Of a stretch of 64,000 nt of DNA, positions 36,426 through 45,034 are shown in pieces. The notes below the pieces were generated by a model. It was not told the origin of the DNA. It searched no databases and saw nothing but the letters and a program-made list of their open reading frames with translations. The position numbers and the translations under genes are program-made. Origin of the DNA: Burkholderiales bacterium (lineage in GTDB: Bacteria; Pseudomonadota; Gammaproteobacteria; Burkholderiales; Burkholderiaceae_C); the NCBI GenBank assembly GCA_947381415.1, contig CANCVB010000009.1:26627-90626 (forward strand), read 5' to 3'. Position 1 is the first letter of the stretch; the number at the start of each line of letters is the position of its first letter.

Positions 36426-37435
36426 TTGCCGTTTTCTGTTAAATCAATACCTTCTTGCATGGCTACCCTTTGCAAGGCCTCTTCAAACAAGGCCCTGGCA
36501 GTGCCAGAGACGGCAGAGAGATAGGCATGCAATTTGGCATCGTTTTGCGAACTGTTAAGACACTCACTGCTGTACTTTTCAAAACTGCTGAGTTGGGAAA
36601 TCAATTCAGCCACATGGCGGGGACATTCGCACAACACCTGCGACGGAATGGCAGCCACTCTTTGTAAAACGCGGTCTGAGTATCTGCGGGCAGGAATGGT
36701 TTTCGCTGAAAGTTCAGACATCTGACGCGATGGATCTACAAACAGTACCGACTGCATGATGTCGCTCAAATCAGAATCGGACACAGGCTCGCGGCGCAAC
36801 AAAAAGCCTGCATCTTTCAAGGTCTGCGTGACTTGCTCAGAAGCATAACGATAAACCAATAAACCTTTGCTGACTTGCAAACGCTGTTGCAAACGCAAAA
36901 TGTCATCGGCATGGTTGGACAGGACGGATGCTTGATGCAACACAAGCATGGTGGAAGCATCATCTACCGCAGGCATTTCTGCTGACGATAAGGCGTCTTG
37001 CAGATCGGTAAATACCTGCACCACTTTCAAACTTGCATGGCCGAATGTCAAGGTGAATTTTTGCGTTTCGAGCCGACTTGCCAAGTTATAGCCCACCACC
37101 ACCAAGGAGATCACCGCTGGCAACACCTGGCGCGCCGAATGCACTTGCATGGCTTGACGCGATTCATTCAACAAACTTTGCAATGAAGATATGTCTATGT
37201 TTGCCAAAGTACTGATGGCGTGACCTTGCTGGGTTAAGCTTTTCAGCAATGTCACTTTGAGTACGTCTTGGTCACTGTACAACCTGTGACCGCCATCTGT
37301 CTTTGGGGGCGTGACCACCGAATAGCGACGCTCCCACACACGCAGTGTCGCCACGGGCAGTCCGGCCAGTTTGGCGACAGCGCCAATTCGGTATCGGCCC
37401 AAGTTTTGATCAACAGGTTTGTCTTGTAAAGGCAT
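36422..37435 (-). CDS. MerR family transcriptional regulator with large C-terminal domain
   Basis: RYRIGAVAKLAGLPVATLRVWERRYSVVTPPKTDGGHRLYSDQDVLKVTLLKSLTQQGH; C terminus resembles a degenerate CarH-like sensor region. Confidence 0.87.
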   Translation of the reverse strand: MPLQDKPVDQNLGRYRIGAVAKLAGLPVATLRVWERRYSVVTPPKTDGGHRLYSDQDVLKVTLLKSLTQQGHAISTLANIDISSLQSLLNESRQAMQVHSARQVLPAVISLVVVGYNLASRLETQKFTLTFGHASLKVVQVFTDLQDALSSAEMPAVDDASTMLVLHQASVLSNHADDILRLQQRLQVSKGLLVYRYASEQVTQTLKDAGFLLRREPVSDSDLSDIMQSVLFVDPSRQMSELSAKTIPARRYSDRVLQRVAAIPSQVLCECPRHVAELISQLSSFEKYSSECLNSSQNDAKLHAYLSAVSGTARALFEEALQRVAMQEGIDLTENGK

Positions 37436-37462
37436 GGAATCGGTCTTTCTGGCTTTATTGAA

Positions 37463-37476
37463 TAGGTTTTGACCTA
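37463..37476. promoter_or_regulatory. Candidate operator TAGGT-TTTG-ACCTA in the MerR/Rrf2 divergent promoter
   Basis: 5-bp inverted repeat flanked by a further ACCTA (37482-37486) and outer ATTGAA/TTCAAT arms. Confidence 0.4.
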
Positions 37477-37607
37477 ATATTACCTAAAAAATAGTTCAAT
37501 ATTTGGTTTTTTATTTGAAATATTGCAGTTTGACTCTATATTAACAACACAAAACTTATTCACCAAGCTTTTCTTGTGATGAATCTTACAACCAGTCGGA
37601 GATACTG

Positions 37608-38129
37608 ATGTTTTCAAAATTGACGCAGAACGCAGTGAATACCTTGCTCTGGGTGTGCAAACACCAAGACACAGGACCAGTCACCACAGACATTGTGAGC
37701 AAGCGTTTGGGGTTGTCTGTGTCGTATTTGGAGTCTCTTTTTTCTCAACTCAAAAAGCATGGCTTTGTGGTCTCTTACCGTGGACCAGGCGGGGGATATT
37801 GCACGCAAGGTAAGCCAGCAGATTTGATGCTGCTTGACGTGATCAAAGTGTTTGATTTTCAAGACCCGCAGACGCAACGGCCGCGCGACTCCCAAGGCGA
37901 GATGAGCAAAGATCTGGTCGCCCATCTGATGCAGAACTTTTGGGAAAAACACCTGCATGGTTTAAGTTTGGCCGATGTCATGTCGCAGGTCCCTGACAAT
38001 GCATGGGGCGGCGCAAACCTTACGCCTTCAAGCAAGCTGGACCCCCGCAAATTCAAACCCTTACAAGCGCCCAAACTGCCCTCAGGCCCCAACTCTGTGT
38101 TCAGTTTGGCCAACTCTTTAGCCGCGTAG
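37608..38129 (+). CDS. Rrf2 family transcriptional regulator
   Basis: VSKRLGLSVSYLESLFSQLKKHGFVVSYRGPGGGY. Confidence 0.88.
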   Translation: MFSKLTQNAVNTLLWVCKHQDTGPVTTDIVSKRLGLSVSYLESLFSQLKKHGFVVSYRGPGGGYCTQGKPADLMLLDVIKVFDFQDPQTQRPRDSQGEMSKDLVAHLMQNFWEKHLHGLSLADVMSQVPDNAWGGANLTPSSKLDPRKFKPLQAPKLPSGPNSVFSLANSLAA

Positions 38130-38195
38130 TTCAAAACTATTACCCCTACCTTTGCGCTAAAGTCTGCTCCTTTTTGTGAATCGGGACGCAGTCGT

Positions 38196-39008
38196 ATGAG
38201 TCGTACTTACCACTCCAACATCGCTTGGAAAAATCGAATTGAAGACTTCATGGAGCACCCATGGATTCAACACTTTTTGGTTTTTTTGATTTTGTTCAAT
38301 GCAGCCATCTTGGGCCTGGAAACAGATCCAGAGATCATGCAAAACATTGGCACAGAGCTCATCCTGCTGGACCATGCCATTTTGTGGATTTTCATTGCAG
38401 AAATCGTGGTGTTGATCACTGCCCGGGGTTGGGGCTATTTCAAAGATCCTTGGTGTGTTTTTGACTTTATTGTGGTGGGTATTGCCCTCATTCCTGCATC
38501 CGGCTCCTTGTCTGTCTTGCGTGCATTGCGCGTGTTGCGTGTTCTGCGATTGATTAACAAAGTAGAGAGTATGCGCAAGGTGGTTGGCGGTTTACTTGGC
38601 TCACTGCCGGGTCTTGGTTCAGTCTTTGGACTGATTTTGATTATTTTTTATGTCGCCTCTGTCATTGCCACCAATTTATTTCGCAACGATTTCCCCCAAT
38701 GGTTTGGTGATTTAGGGGCCAGTGCGTTTACCTTGTTTCAAATCATGACTTTGGAAGGCTGGTCCCAAGACCTTGCCCGACCGGTGATTGAAGTGTTTCC
38801 CTACGCATGGGTGTTTTTTGTATTGTTTATTCTCATCGCCACTTTCATCATCTTTAACCTGTTTATTGCGGTGATTGTGGACTCCATCACGGCGGACAAG
38901 GAACAAGACCATAAAGACCATGCGCAATTTGACGCCATCGAAGAGGAGATCAAGGCGGTTCGCCTTGAGATGAGCGAAATACGCAAGTTACTTGAGCAAC
39001 GCAGTTAA
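38196..39008 (+). CDS. Voltage-gated cation channel, NaChBac-type single-domain (ion transporter)
   Basis: S4 SVLRALRVLRVLRLINKVESMR; pore TLFQIMTLEGWSQ; S6 FVLFILIATFIIFNLFIAVIVDSI; C-terminal coiled coil. Confidence 0.93.
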   Translation: MSRTYHSNIAWKNRIEDFMEHPWIQHFLVFLILFNAAILGLETDPEIMQNIGTELILLDHAILWIFIAEIVVLITARGWGYFKDPWCVFDFIVVGIALIPASGSLSVLRALRVLRVLRLINKVESMRKVVGGLLGSLPGLGSVFGLILIIFYVASVIATNLFRNDFPQWFGDLGASAFTLFQIMTLEGWSQDLARPVIEVFPYAWVFFVLFILIATFIIFNLFIAVIVDSITADKEQDHKDHAQFDAIEEEIKAVRLEMSEIRKLLEQRS

Positions 39009-39026
39009 CTGCCCGCCTCCATCACC

Positions 39027-39962
39027 ATGCGCAACGGGTCAAAGCATCTAGATTTACCTTTCTCCTGTGCTTCTTTGACCCAGATGCCCACACCTGTTCG
39101 CCAATTCTTGGGCGAACGCATCAAAGAACTGACGGGCTCTGTCCATTCGCCAGACAGTTTTAAAACCCCTGCTGGCGATGCGGGTCTGCTGGGGCCTGAC
39201 TCTATGCCTTGGCGTGTACATGCGCATTTCATGGGCATGATGGTCGGCGGCTTATCTTCATTGATGCTGCAAGCCTTGCACCCAAGGGCTTTGGCCGCTG
39301 TGTGGGACCATTCCAATTTTCGACATGACCTGCAAGCTCGGTTGGGTAGAACCGCTTATTTTGTGGCTGTCACAACCTATGGTGGTCGCGAACAGGCCTT
39401 GAAAGCCATAGAGCGAGTCAACCGCATCCACGCCAACGTCAAAGGCTTGATGCCAGATGGTTCACCCTATGTGGCCAATGAGCCTGCGTTGTTGAAGTGG
39501 GTGCATCTTGGTGAGGTCAGCAGTTTTTTGCGAGCCTATCAGCGCTTTTCTTTGAACCCACTCAGTCCTCTGCAAGAAGATGCCTACTTGGCAGAAATGG
39601 GCGTGATTGGCCAACTGCTTGGCGTTGAAGCGTTGCCCCATAACCTGGCCACAACGACCCAAGCGCTTCAACAATTCCGACCGCATTTGCGTTTTGATGA
39701 ACGTACCGCAGAAATTATCAAGATCATCGAAAACTATCCCTGCCGTCCATGGGACCGTCCATTCATGAAACTGGTCATCCAAGCGGCTTTCGATACCCTG
39801 CCTGATTGGGCCTTGCGCATGTTGGGGCGGCAAGCTGCCCACCCACTGCAACAGCAAGCCGTGAGCCACGCATTGCGTTTGCTGGGACTGCCCATTCAAG
39901 CAGTGCTCGACCAAGATGGCGTCGCTGCCTATTCCAGAGAGCGAATGGCTTCACGCCAATAA
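39027..39962 (+). CDS. DUF2236 / MpaB-family oxygenase-like protein
   Basis: HFMGMMVGGLSSLMLQALHPRALAAVWDHSNFRHDLQARLGRTAYFVAVTTYGGREQALKAIERVNRIHANVKG. Confidence 0.87.
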   Translation: MRNGSKHLDLPFSCASLTQMPTPVRQFLGERIKELTGSVHSPDSFKTPAGDAGLLGPDSMPWRVHAHFMGMMVGGLSSLMLQALHPRALAAVWDHSNFRHDLQARLGRTAYFVAVTTYGGREQALKAIERVNRIHANVKGLMPDGSPYVANEPALLKWVHLGEVSSFLRAYQRFSLNPLSPLQEDAYLAEMGVIGQLLGVEALPHNLATTTQALQQFRPHLRFDERTAEIIKIIENYPCRPWDRPFMKLVIQAAFDTLPDWALRMLGRQAAHPLQQQAVSHALRLLGLPIQAVLDQDGVAAYSRERMASRQ

Positions 39963-40154
39963 TCCATACTGCGCCAATACGGTGCAAATAACCGCTCCCG
40001 CACTGTATGCGTGCATTGAATGCCTGCAAATCAAGGTGTTTATCGAACCCCAAAGCCTCTTTATTGCACATTTGCACTGAAAAGTTGCACATCAATGACT
40101 CGGCATAAAGTCTGCTTAAGCCTTTACAGACACACTCCAGCAAGGCAGATCTCC

Positions 40155-41576
40155 ATGGCACACACCATCTTCGATGAAATGCGCCAATCGAACGGTTTGG
40201 CTCGCGCGCACTACGCCACCTTTGATACATGGCTCAAGGGCATTTCTTCCGAGACCGTCCAACAAAAACAAACAGAAGCCGATTTGATATTTCGCCGCAC
40301 AGGCATCACCTTTTCTTTAAACGGCGACGAAGGTGGCACAGAACGGCTGATTCCCTCAGACTTGATTCCTCGCATCATCGATGCAGGTGAGTGGACGTTG
40401 ATGGAAAAAGGTTTGGTTCAACGGGTCACTGCCATCAATATGTTTTTGCATGACGTCTACCATCAGCAATCGATATTGAAGGCTGGCATCGTTCCCAGTG
40501 AGCAGGTTTTGGCCAATGCGCAGTTCATGCCCATGATGTTGGGTTTGGATTTACCGCATCAAATCTATGCGCACATTGCAGGGGTCGACATCATTCGCCA
40601 CGCAGACGGCAGTTTTTATGTGCTTGAAGACAATTTGAGAGTGCCTTCAGGCGTGTCATACATGCTGAGTAACCGCATCTTGATGATGCGACTCTTTCCT
40701 GATTTGTTTCGCCGTTATGCCGTGCGCCCCGTTGAGCATTACCCAGCTTTGTTGCTGCAAACACTGCGGTCTTCAAGTTGGGTGGATCAACCCACAGTGG
40801 TATTGCACACCCCAGGTCGCTTCAACAGCGCGTATTTTGAACATGCCTTTTTGGCCAAGCAAATGGGCATTGAGTTGGTTGAAGGCTCAGACTTGTTTGT
40901 CAGGGATGGCTTTGTGTACATGCAAACCACTGAAGGCCCCCAACAAGTCGATGTGATTTACCGCCGGGTGGATGACACGTATATGGATCCCTTGTGTTTC
41001 CAAGCAGACTCTTACATTGGCGTTCCAGGTCTGGCCTCGGTGTATCGCCAAGGAAACGTCATCATTGCCAATGCCTTAGGTACCGGCGTGGCTGACGACA
41101 AATCGATTTACCCGTTTGTGCCAGAGATGATTCGGTTTTACCTTCAAGAAGAACCTATCTTGAAGAATGTGCAAACTTGGCAATGTCGCCATGCTTATGA
41201 ACTGAGTTATGTGCTGGCCAACCTGAAAGACCTGGTGGTTAAAGAGGTACATGGCGCTGGAGGGTATGGCATGTTGGTCGGCCCCGCCTCCACGAAAAGC
41301 GAAATCGATGCCTTTGCAAAACGTATCAAGGCACACCCTGAAAACTATATTGCACAACCCACACTGAGCTTATCGACTTGCCCCATTTTTGTCGAGCAAG
41401 GTATTGCGCCCAGACACATCGATTTACGACCCTTTGTATTGATGGGTGACAAGACCCGCATCGTGCCAGGTGGTTTGACGCGGGTGGCTTTGCGAGAAGG
41501 CTCCTTGGTGGTGAACTCTTCTCAAGGTGGAGGTACGAAAGACACTTGGGTACTTGAAGAAAGCGAGGTGCCATGA
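40155..41576 (+). CDS. Circularly permuted type 2 ATP-grasp protein
   Basis: GDEGGTERLIPSDLIPRIIDAGEWTLMEKGLVQRVTAINMFLHDVYH, DIIRHADGSFYVLEDNLRVPSGVSYMLSNR, VKEVHGAGGYGMLVGP. Start at ATG 40155. Confidence 0.95.
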   Translation: MAHTIFDEMRQSNGLARAHYATFDTWLKGISSETVQQKQTEADLIFRRTGITFSLNGDEGGTERLIPSDLIPRIIDAGEWTLMEKGLVQRVTAINMFLHDVYHQQSILKAGIVPSEQVLANAQFMPMMLGLDLPHQIYAHIAGVDIIRHADGSFYVLEDNLRVPSGVSYMLSNRILMMRLFPDLFRRYAVRPVEHYPALLLQTLRSSSWVDQPTVVLHTPGRFNSAYFEHAFLAKQMGIELVEGSDLFVRDGFVYMQTTEGPQQVDVIYRRVDDTYMDPLCFQADSYIGVPGLASVYRQGNVIIANALGTGVADDKSIYPFVPEMIRFYLQEEPILKNVQTWQCRHAYELSYVLANLKDLVVKEVHGAGGYGMLVGPASTKSEIDAFAKRIKAHPENYIAQPTLSLSTCPIFVEQGIAPRHIDLRPFVLMGDKTRIVPGGLTRVALREGSLVVNSSQGGGTKDTWVLEESEVP

Positions 41577-42526
41577 TGCTTTCACGTGTCGCTGCACAGC
41601 TTTATTGGATGTCTCGGTATCTTGAGCGCGCCGAAAACATGGCGCGCATCTTGGAAGTCGGTCAATCCTTTGCACTGGTTTCCGCCAACGACAGTCAGGG
41701 TGATGATCTAGAGGCCATCAAAGAACCCTTGGTCATTACAGACACGCTTGCCGCCTTCGAAACCACAGGCAAGCCTGTGCGGGCAGACCAAATCGCGCAA
41801 TTCTTGGCATGGGACCAAGATCACCCCTCCTCGATTTTCAATTGCATACAAGCCAGCCGTGAAAATGCCCGCGCTGTTCGAGGTGCCATGACCGTGGAAA
41901 TGTGGGAATGTATCAACGACACGTGGCTAGAGTTGCTGTCACGCAAAAAGAAAATGCTGCGCAATGACGCCATGGTTGATTCGAATTTTTTCGAATGGAT
42001 CAAGCAGCGCTCACATCTTTTCCGTGGCGTTACTTTTGCCACGGTGCAACGCGACCAACCCTATCATTTCATCAGACTCGGCACCTACCTTGAACGGGCA
42101 GACAACACCGCCCGTATTTTGAGTGTCAAAACACGACGTCAAGCCGAGGAAGGCAGCGACATGGTCGACGACTATTACCGATTGGGTGCAGTACTTCGCT
42201 CTGTGAGTGCCTTGGAGGCTTACCGCGACACTTACCGTGACACCATTGACGCAGACCGTGTGGCTGAGTTGCTGATTTTCAACCCACGGGTTCCCCGTTC
42301 ATTGCACTTTTGCCTCGATGAGTGTGCGCTCATACTCAGCTCTTTACCCCAACAAACCGGTCGTGAAGCCCGCAAACGTTGCGCCAACCTTTTGACACAT
42401 CTGCGCTTCGGTGCATTGAAAGAAGTCTACGCGCTGGGATTGGAAGACTATCTCGAAAAATTTGTGGAAGAAAACATTGGTCTGGCACAAGCTGTGCAAA
42501 CCGATTACTTGGAAGTCTTGTCATGA
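41573..42526 (+). CDS. Alpha-E domain-containing protein
   Basis: MLSRVAAQLYWMSRYLERAENMARILEVGQ; FIRLGTYLERADNTARIL. Confidence 0.95.
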   Translation: MMLSRVAAQLYWMSRYLERAENMARILEVGQSFALVSANDSQGDDLEAIKEPLVITDTLAAFETTGKPVRADQIAQFLAWDQDHPSSIFNCIQASRENARAVRGAMTVEMWECINDTWLELLSRKKKMLRNDAMVDSNFFEWIKQRSHLFRGVTFATVQRDQPYHFIRLGTYLERADNTARILSVKTRRQAEEGSDMVDDYYRLGAVLRSVSALEAYRDTYRDTIDADRVAELLIFNPRVPRSLHFCLDECALILSSLPQQTGREARKRCANLLTHLRFGALKEVYALGLEDYLEKFVEENIGLAQAVQTDYLEVLS

Positions 42527-43326
42527 AACTGCAAATCTTTCATGAAACCACTTACACCTACGACCAGCCCATGCGCAGAAGCATACAAATGTTGCGCATG
42601 TCCCCACCGCAAACCGCTAGACAACAGATCAGCCAGTGGCAATTGCAACTGCCGTCGAAAGCCACGCCATGGCTAGACGCGTATGGCAACCAGTGTCACT
42701 GTTTGGTGTTGGAAAAACCCTTGCAATCGATTGTCCTCAGAGCCCAAGGCCTGATTGACCTGAAGCAAAGCGAACAAGGCGAACCCGAAGGGCCCGTGCC
42801 GGCGGCAGTGTTCTTGCGCATGACGCCTTTGACACAACCCGATGCGGCCATCAAAGCTTTCATTGATCCGTTTCGGCAAACCGTTCGCTCTCGCCCTTAC
42901 CTCGGTTTGCATGATGTGATGCTTGCCTTACTCAATCACATGCCTTATGAAAAAGGGCATACCCAAGTGGGGTTCACTGCAGCGCAGTCTTTTGCCGTTG
43001 GCAAAGGGGTATGCCAAGACCACACCCATGTTTTTCTTGCATGTGTCAGACACCTCGGTGTGCCCGCGCGGTATGTCAGTGGCTATCTCAATTCCGACGA
43101 CCAAGGCCATGTGGCCAGCCATGCCTGGGCGGAAGTCTGGATTGGCGGTCGATGGGTTGGGTTTGATGTCAGCAATTCGGTGGGGGCGGATCAGGGGCAT
43201 ATACGCCTCGCCCATGGACTGGACTACGACGATGCAAGTCCTGTTCGTGGCGTACGTATTGGCGGGGGCAACGAGACGCTGGACAGCTTTGCGAAAGTAG
43301 AATCAGTCAACTTCACTCAGCAGTAA
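42523..43326 (+). CDS. Transglutaminase family protein
   Basis: IFHETTYTYDQPMRRSIQMLRMSPP, GKGVCQDHTHVFLACVRHLGVPARYVSGYL, ASHAWAEVWIGGRWVGFDVSNS (Cys-His-Asp triad). Confidence 0.95.
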   Translation: MKLQIFHETTYTYDQPMRRSIQMLRMSPPQTARQQISQWQLQLPSKATPWLDAYGNQCHCLVLEKPLQSIVLRAQGLIDLKQSEQGEPEGPVPAAVFLRMTPLTQPDAAIKAFIDPFRQTVRSRPYLGLHDVMLALLNHMPYEKGHTQVGFTAAQSFAVGKGVCQDHTHVFLACVRHLGVPARYVSGYLNSDDQGHVASHAWAEVWIGGRWVGFDVSNSVGADQGHIRLAHGLDYDDASPVRGVRIGGGNETLDSFAKVESVNFTQQ

Positions 43327-43332
43327 ACCGCT

Positions 43333-44064
43333 ATGACTTATTGTGTTGCGATGGCATTGGACGAGGGTTTGCTTTTTGCTTCCGATTCGCGCACCAATGC
43401 GGGTGTGGATCATGTGTCCACTTTTTGCAAAATGACGGTGTTTGAAACCCCCGGTGAAGGCGTCATTGTGATGCTCAACAGCGGTAACTTGGCCACCACC
43501 CAACAGGTGGTTAGTCGCATCAAGCAATACGCCAACCGCACCGGCCAAGCTTTGACGGCCATAGACTCTTTGTTTTCGGTGGCTGAGTTGCTGGGCAAAG
43601 AACTTCGCGATGTCATCACGACCACGCAAAACGAAGCACCCGAACAATCTTCCGTTGATTTTTCAGCCACATTTTTATTGGGTGGACAGCTCAAAGGTGA
43701 AGCGCCCCGCCTGTTCATGGTCTACCCGCAAGGTAACTTTATTGAGTCCTCCGCGGACACCGCATTTTTCCAAATTGGCGAGAGCAAATACGGCAAGCCT
43801 ATTTTGGACCGTGTGATTCAACCCGAACTCAGTCTGTACAAGGCGGCCAAATGTGCCTTGGTATCGTTTGACTCCACCATCAAAAGTAATTTGTCGGTGG
43901 GCTTGCCGATTGACTTCGCCATGGTCAAGCGCGATGGATTGTCTGTCTTTAAGCGCCACCGCATTGACGAAGGCGACGACTATTTCCGTGAACTGCGAAC
44001 CAGTTGGAGCCACGGTCTGCGAAATGTGTTTAACCAACTCCCTGAACCTGATTGGCTGAAATAA
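43333..44064 (+). CDS. Proteasome-type protease, Anbu family
   Basis: MTYCVAMALDEGLLFASDSRTNAGVDHVSTFCKM with Thr at position 2; genomic neighbours are the usual Anbu partners. Confidence 0.93.
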   Translation: MTYCVAMALDEGLLFASDSRTNAGVDHVSTFCKMTVFETPGEGVIVMLNSGNLATTQQVVSRIKQYANRTGQALTAIDSLFSVAELLGKELRDVITTTQNEAPEQSSVDFSATFLLGGQLKGEAPRLFMVYPQGNFIESSADTAFFQIGESKYGKPILDRVIQPELSLYKAAKCALVSFDSTIKSNLSVGLPIDFAMVKRDGLSVFKRHRIDEGDDYFRELRTSWSHGLRNVFNQLPEPDWLK

Positions 44065-44092
44065 TCTGTATATTCCAGCTACAGATTGCTTC

Positions 44093-45034
44093 ATGACCTA
44101 CGACACCACCCTTCCCTACCCAAGAGACTTGGTTGGCTATGGCCAACAAGTCCCGCATGCCCGCTGGCCAGGCCAAGCACGTGTTGCTGTGCAATTTGTT
44201 CTGAATTACGAAGAAGGCGGTGAAAACGCAGTTTTACATGGCGACGCAGGTTCAGAGCAGTTTTTGTCAGAAATGTTCAACCCACCCAGTTTTGCCGACC
44301 GTCATCTCAGCATGGAAGGTATTTACGAGTATGGATCCAGAGCAGGTGTATGGCGCATCTTGCGTGAGTTTGAAAAACGCCAGCTCCCCCTGACTGTATT
44401 TGGCGTGAGCATGGCTTTAGAACGTCATCCTGAATTGACGGCTTACCTGGTTCAACAGGGCCACGAGATTGCCTGCCACGGTTGGCGTTGGATTCATTAC
44501 CAACACATCGATGAAGCCACCGAGCGCCAACACATGCAAATCGGTATGAACATCATTCAACAGATGACGGGACAAACGCCTCTGGGTTGGTACACCGGAC
44601 GCGACAGCCCCCATACACGACGCTTGGTGGTAGACCACGGTGGGTTTGAATACGACAGCGATTACTATGGTGATGATCTGCCGTTTTGGATGAGGGTCGC
44701 CAAAACCAACGGCGAAGTGGTTCCCCATTTGGTCGTCCCCTATACGCTCGACACCAACGATATGCGTTTTTCGCTGCCACAAGGTTTCTCGCAGGCAGAA
44801 GATTTTTTCATTTACCTGCGTGACAGCTTTGATGCACTTTATGCGGAAGGTGCCGATACCCCGAAAATGATGAGTGTGGGTATGCACTGCCGACTCCTAG
44901 GACGGCCAGGGCGAATCGTGGCTTTGCAAAAATTTCTAGACCATATCGCCAAGTTTGACCGCGTGTGGGTCTGTAAGCGTATCGATATTGCCCAACATTG
45001 GAAACAACACCACCCCTATCAGGACAACACGTGA
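44093..45034 (+). CDS. Polysaccharide deacetylase family, PuuE-like putative allantoinase
   Basis: YPRDLVGYGQQVPHARWPGQARVAVQFVLNYEEGGENAVLHGD, HGWRWIHYQHIDEATERQHM, GWYTGRDSPHTRRLVVDHGGFEYDSDYYGDDLPFW. Confidence 0.88.
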   Translation: MTYDTTLPYPRDLVGYGQQVPHARWPGQARVAVQFVLNYEEGGENAVLHGDAGSEQFLSEMFNPPSFADRHLSMEGIYEYGSRAGVWRILREFEKRQLPLTVFGVSMALERHPELTAYLVQQGHEIACHGWRWIHYQHIDEATERQHMQIGMNIIQQMTGQTPLGWYTGRDSPHTRRLVVDHGGFEYDSDYYGDDLPFWMRVAKTNGEVVPHLVVPYTLDTNDMRFSLPQGFSQAEDFFIYLRDSFDALYAEGADTPKMMSVGMHCRLLGRPGRIVALQKFLDHIAKFDRVWVCKRIDIAQHWKQHHPYQDNT

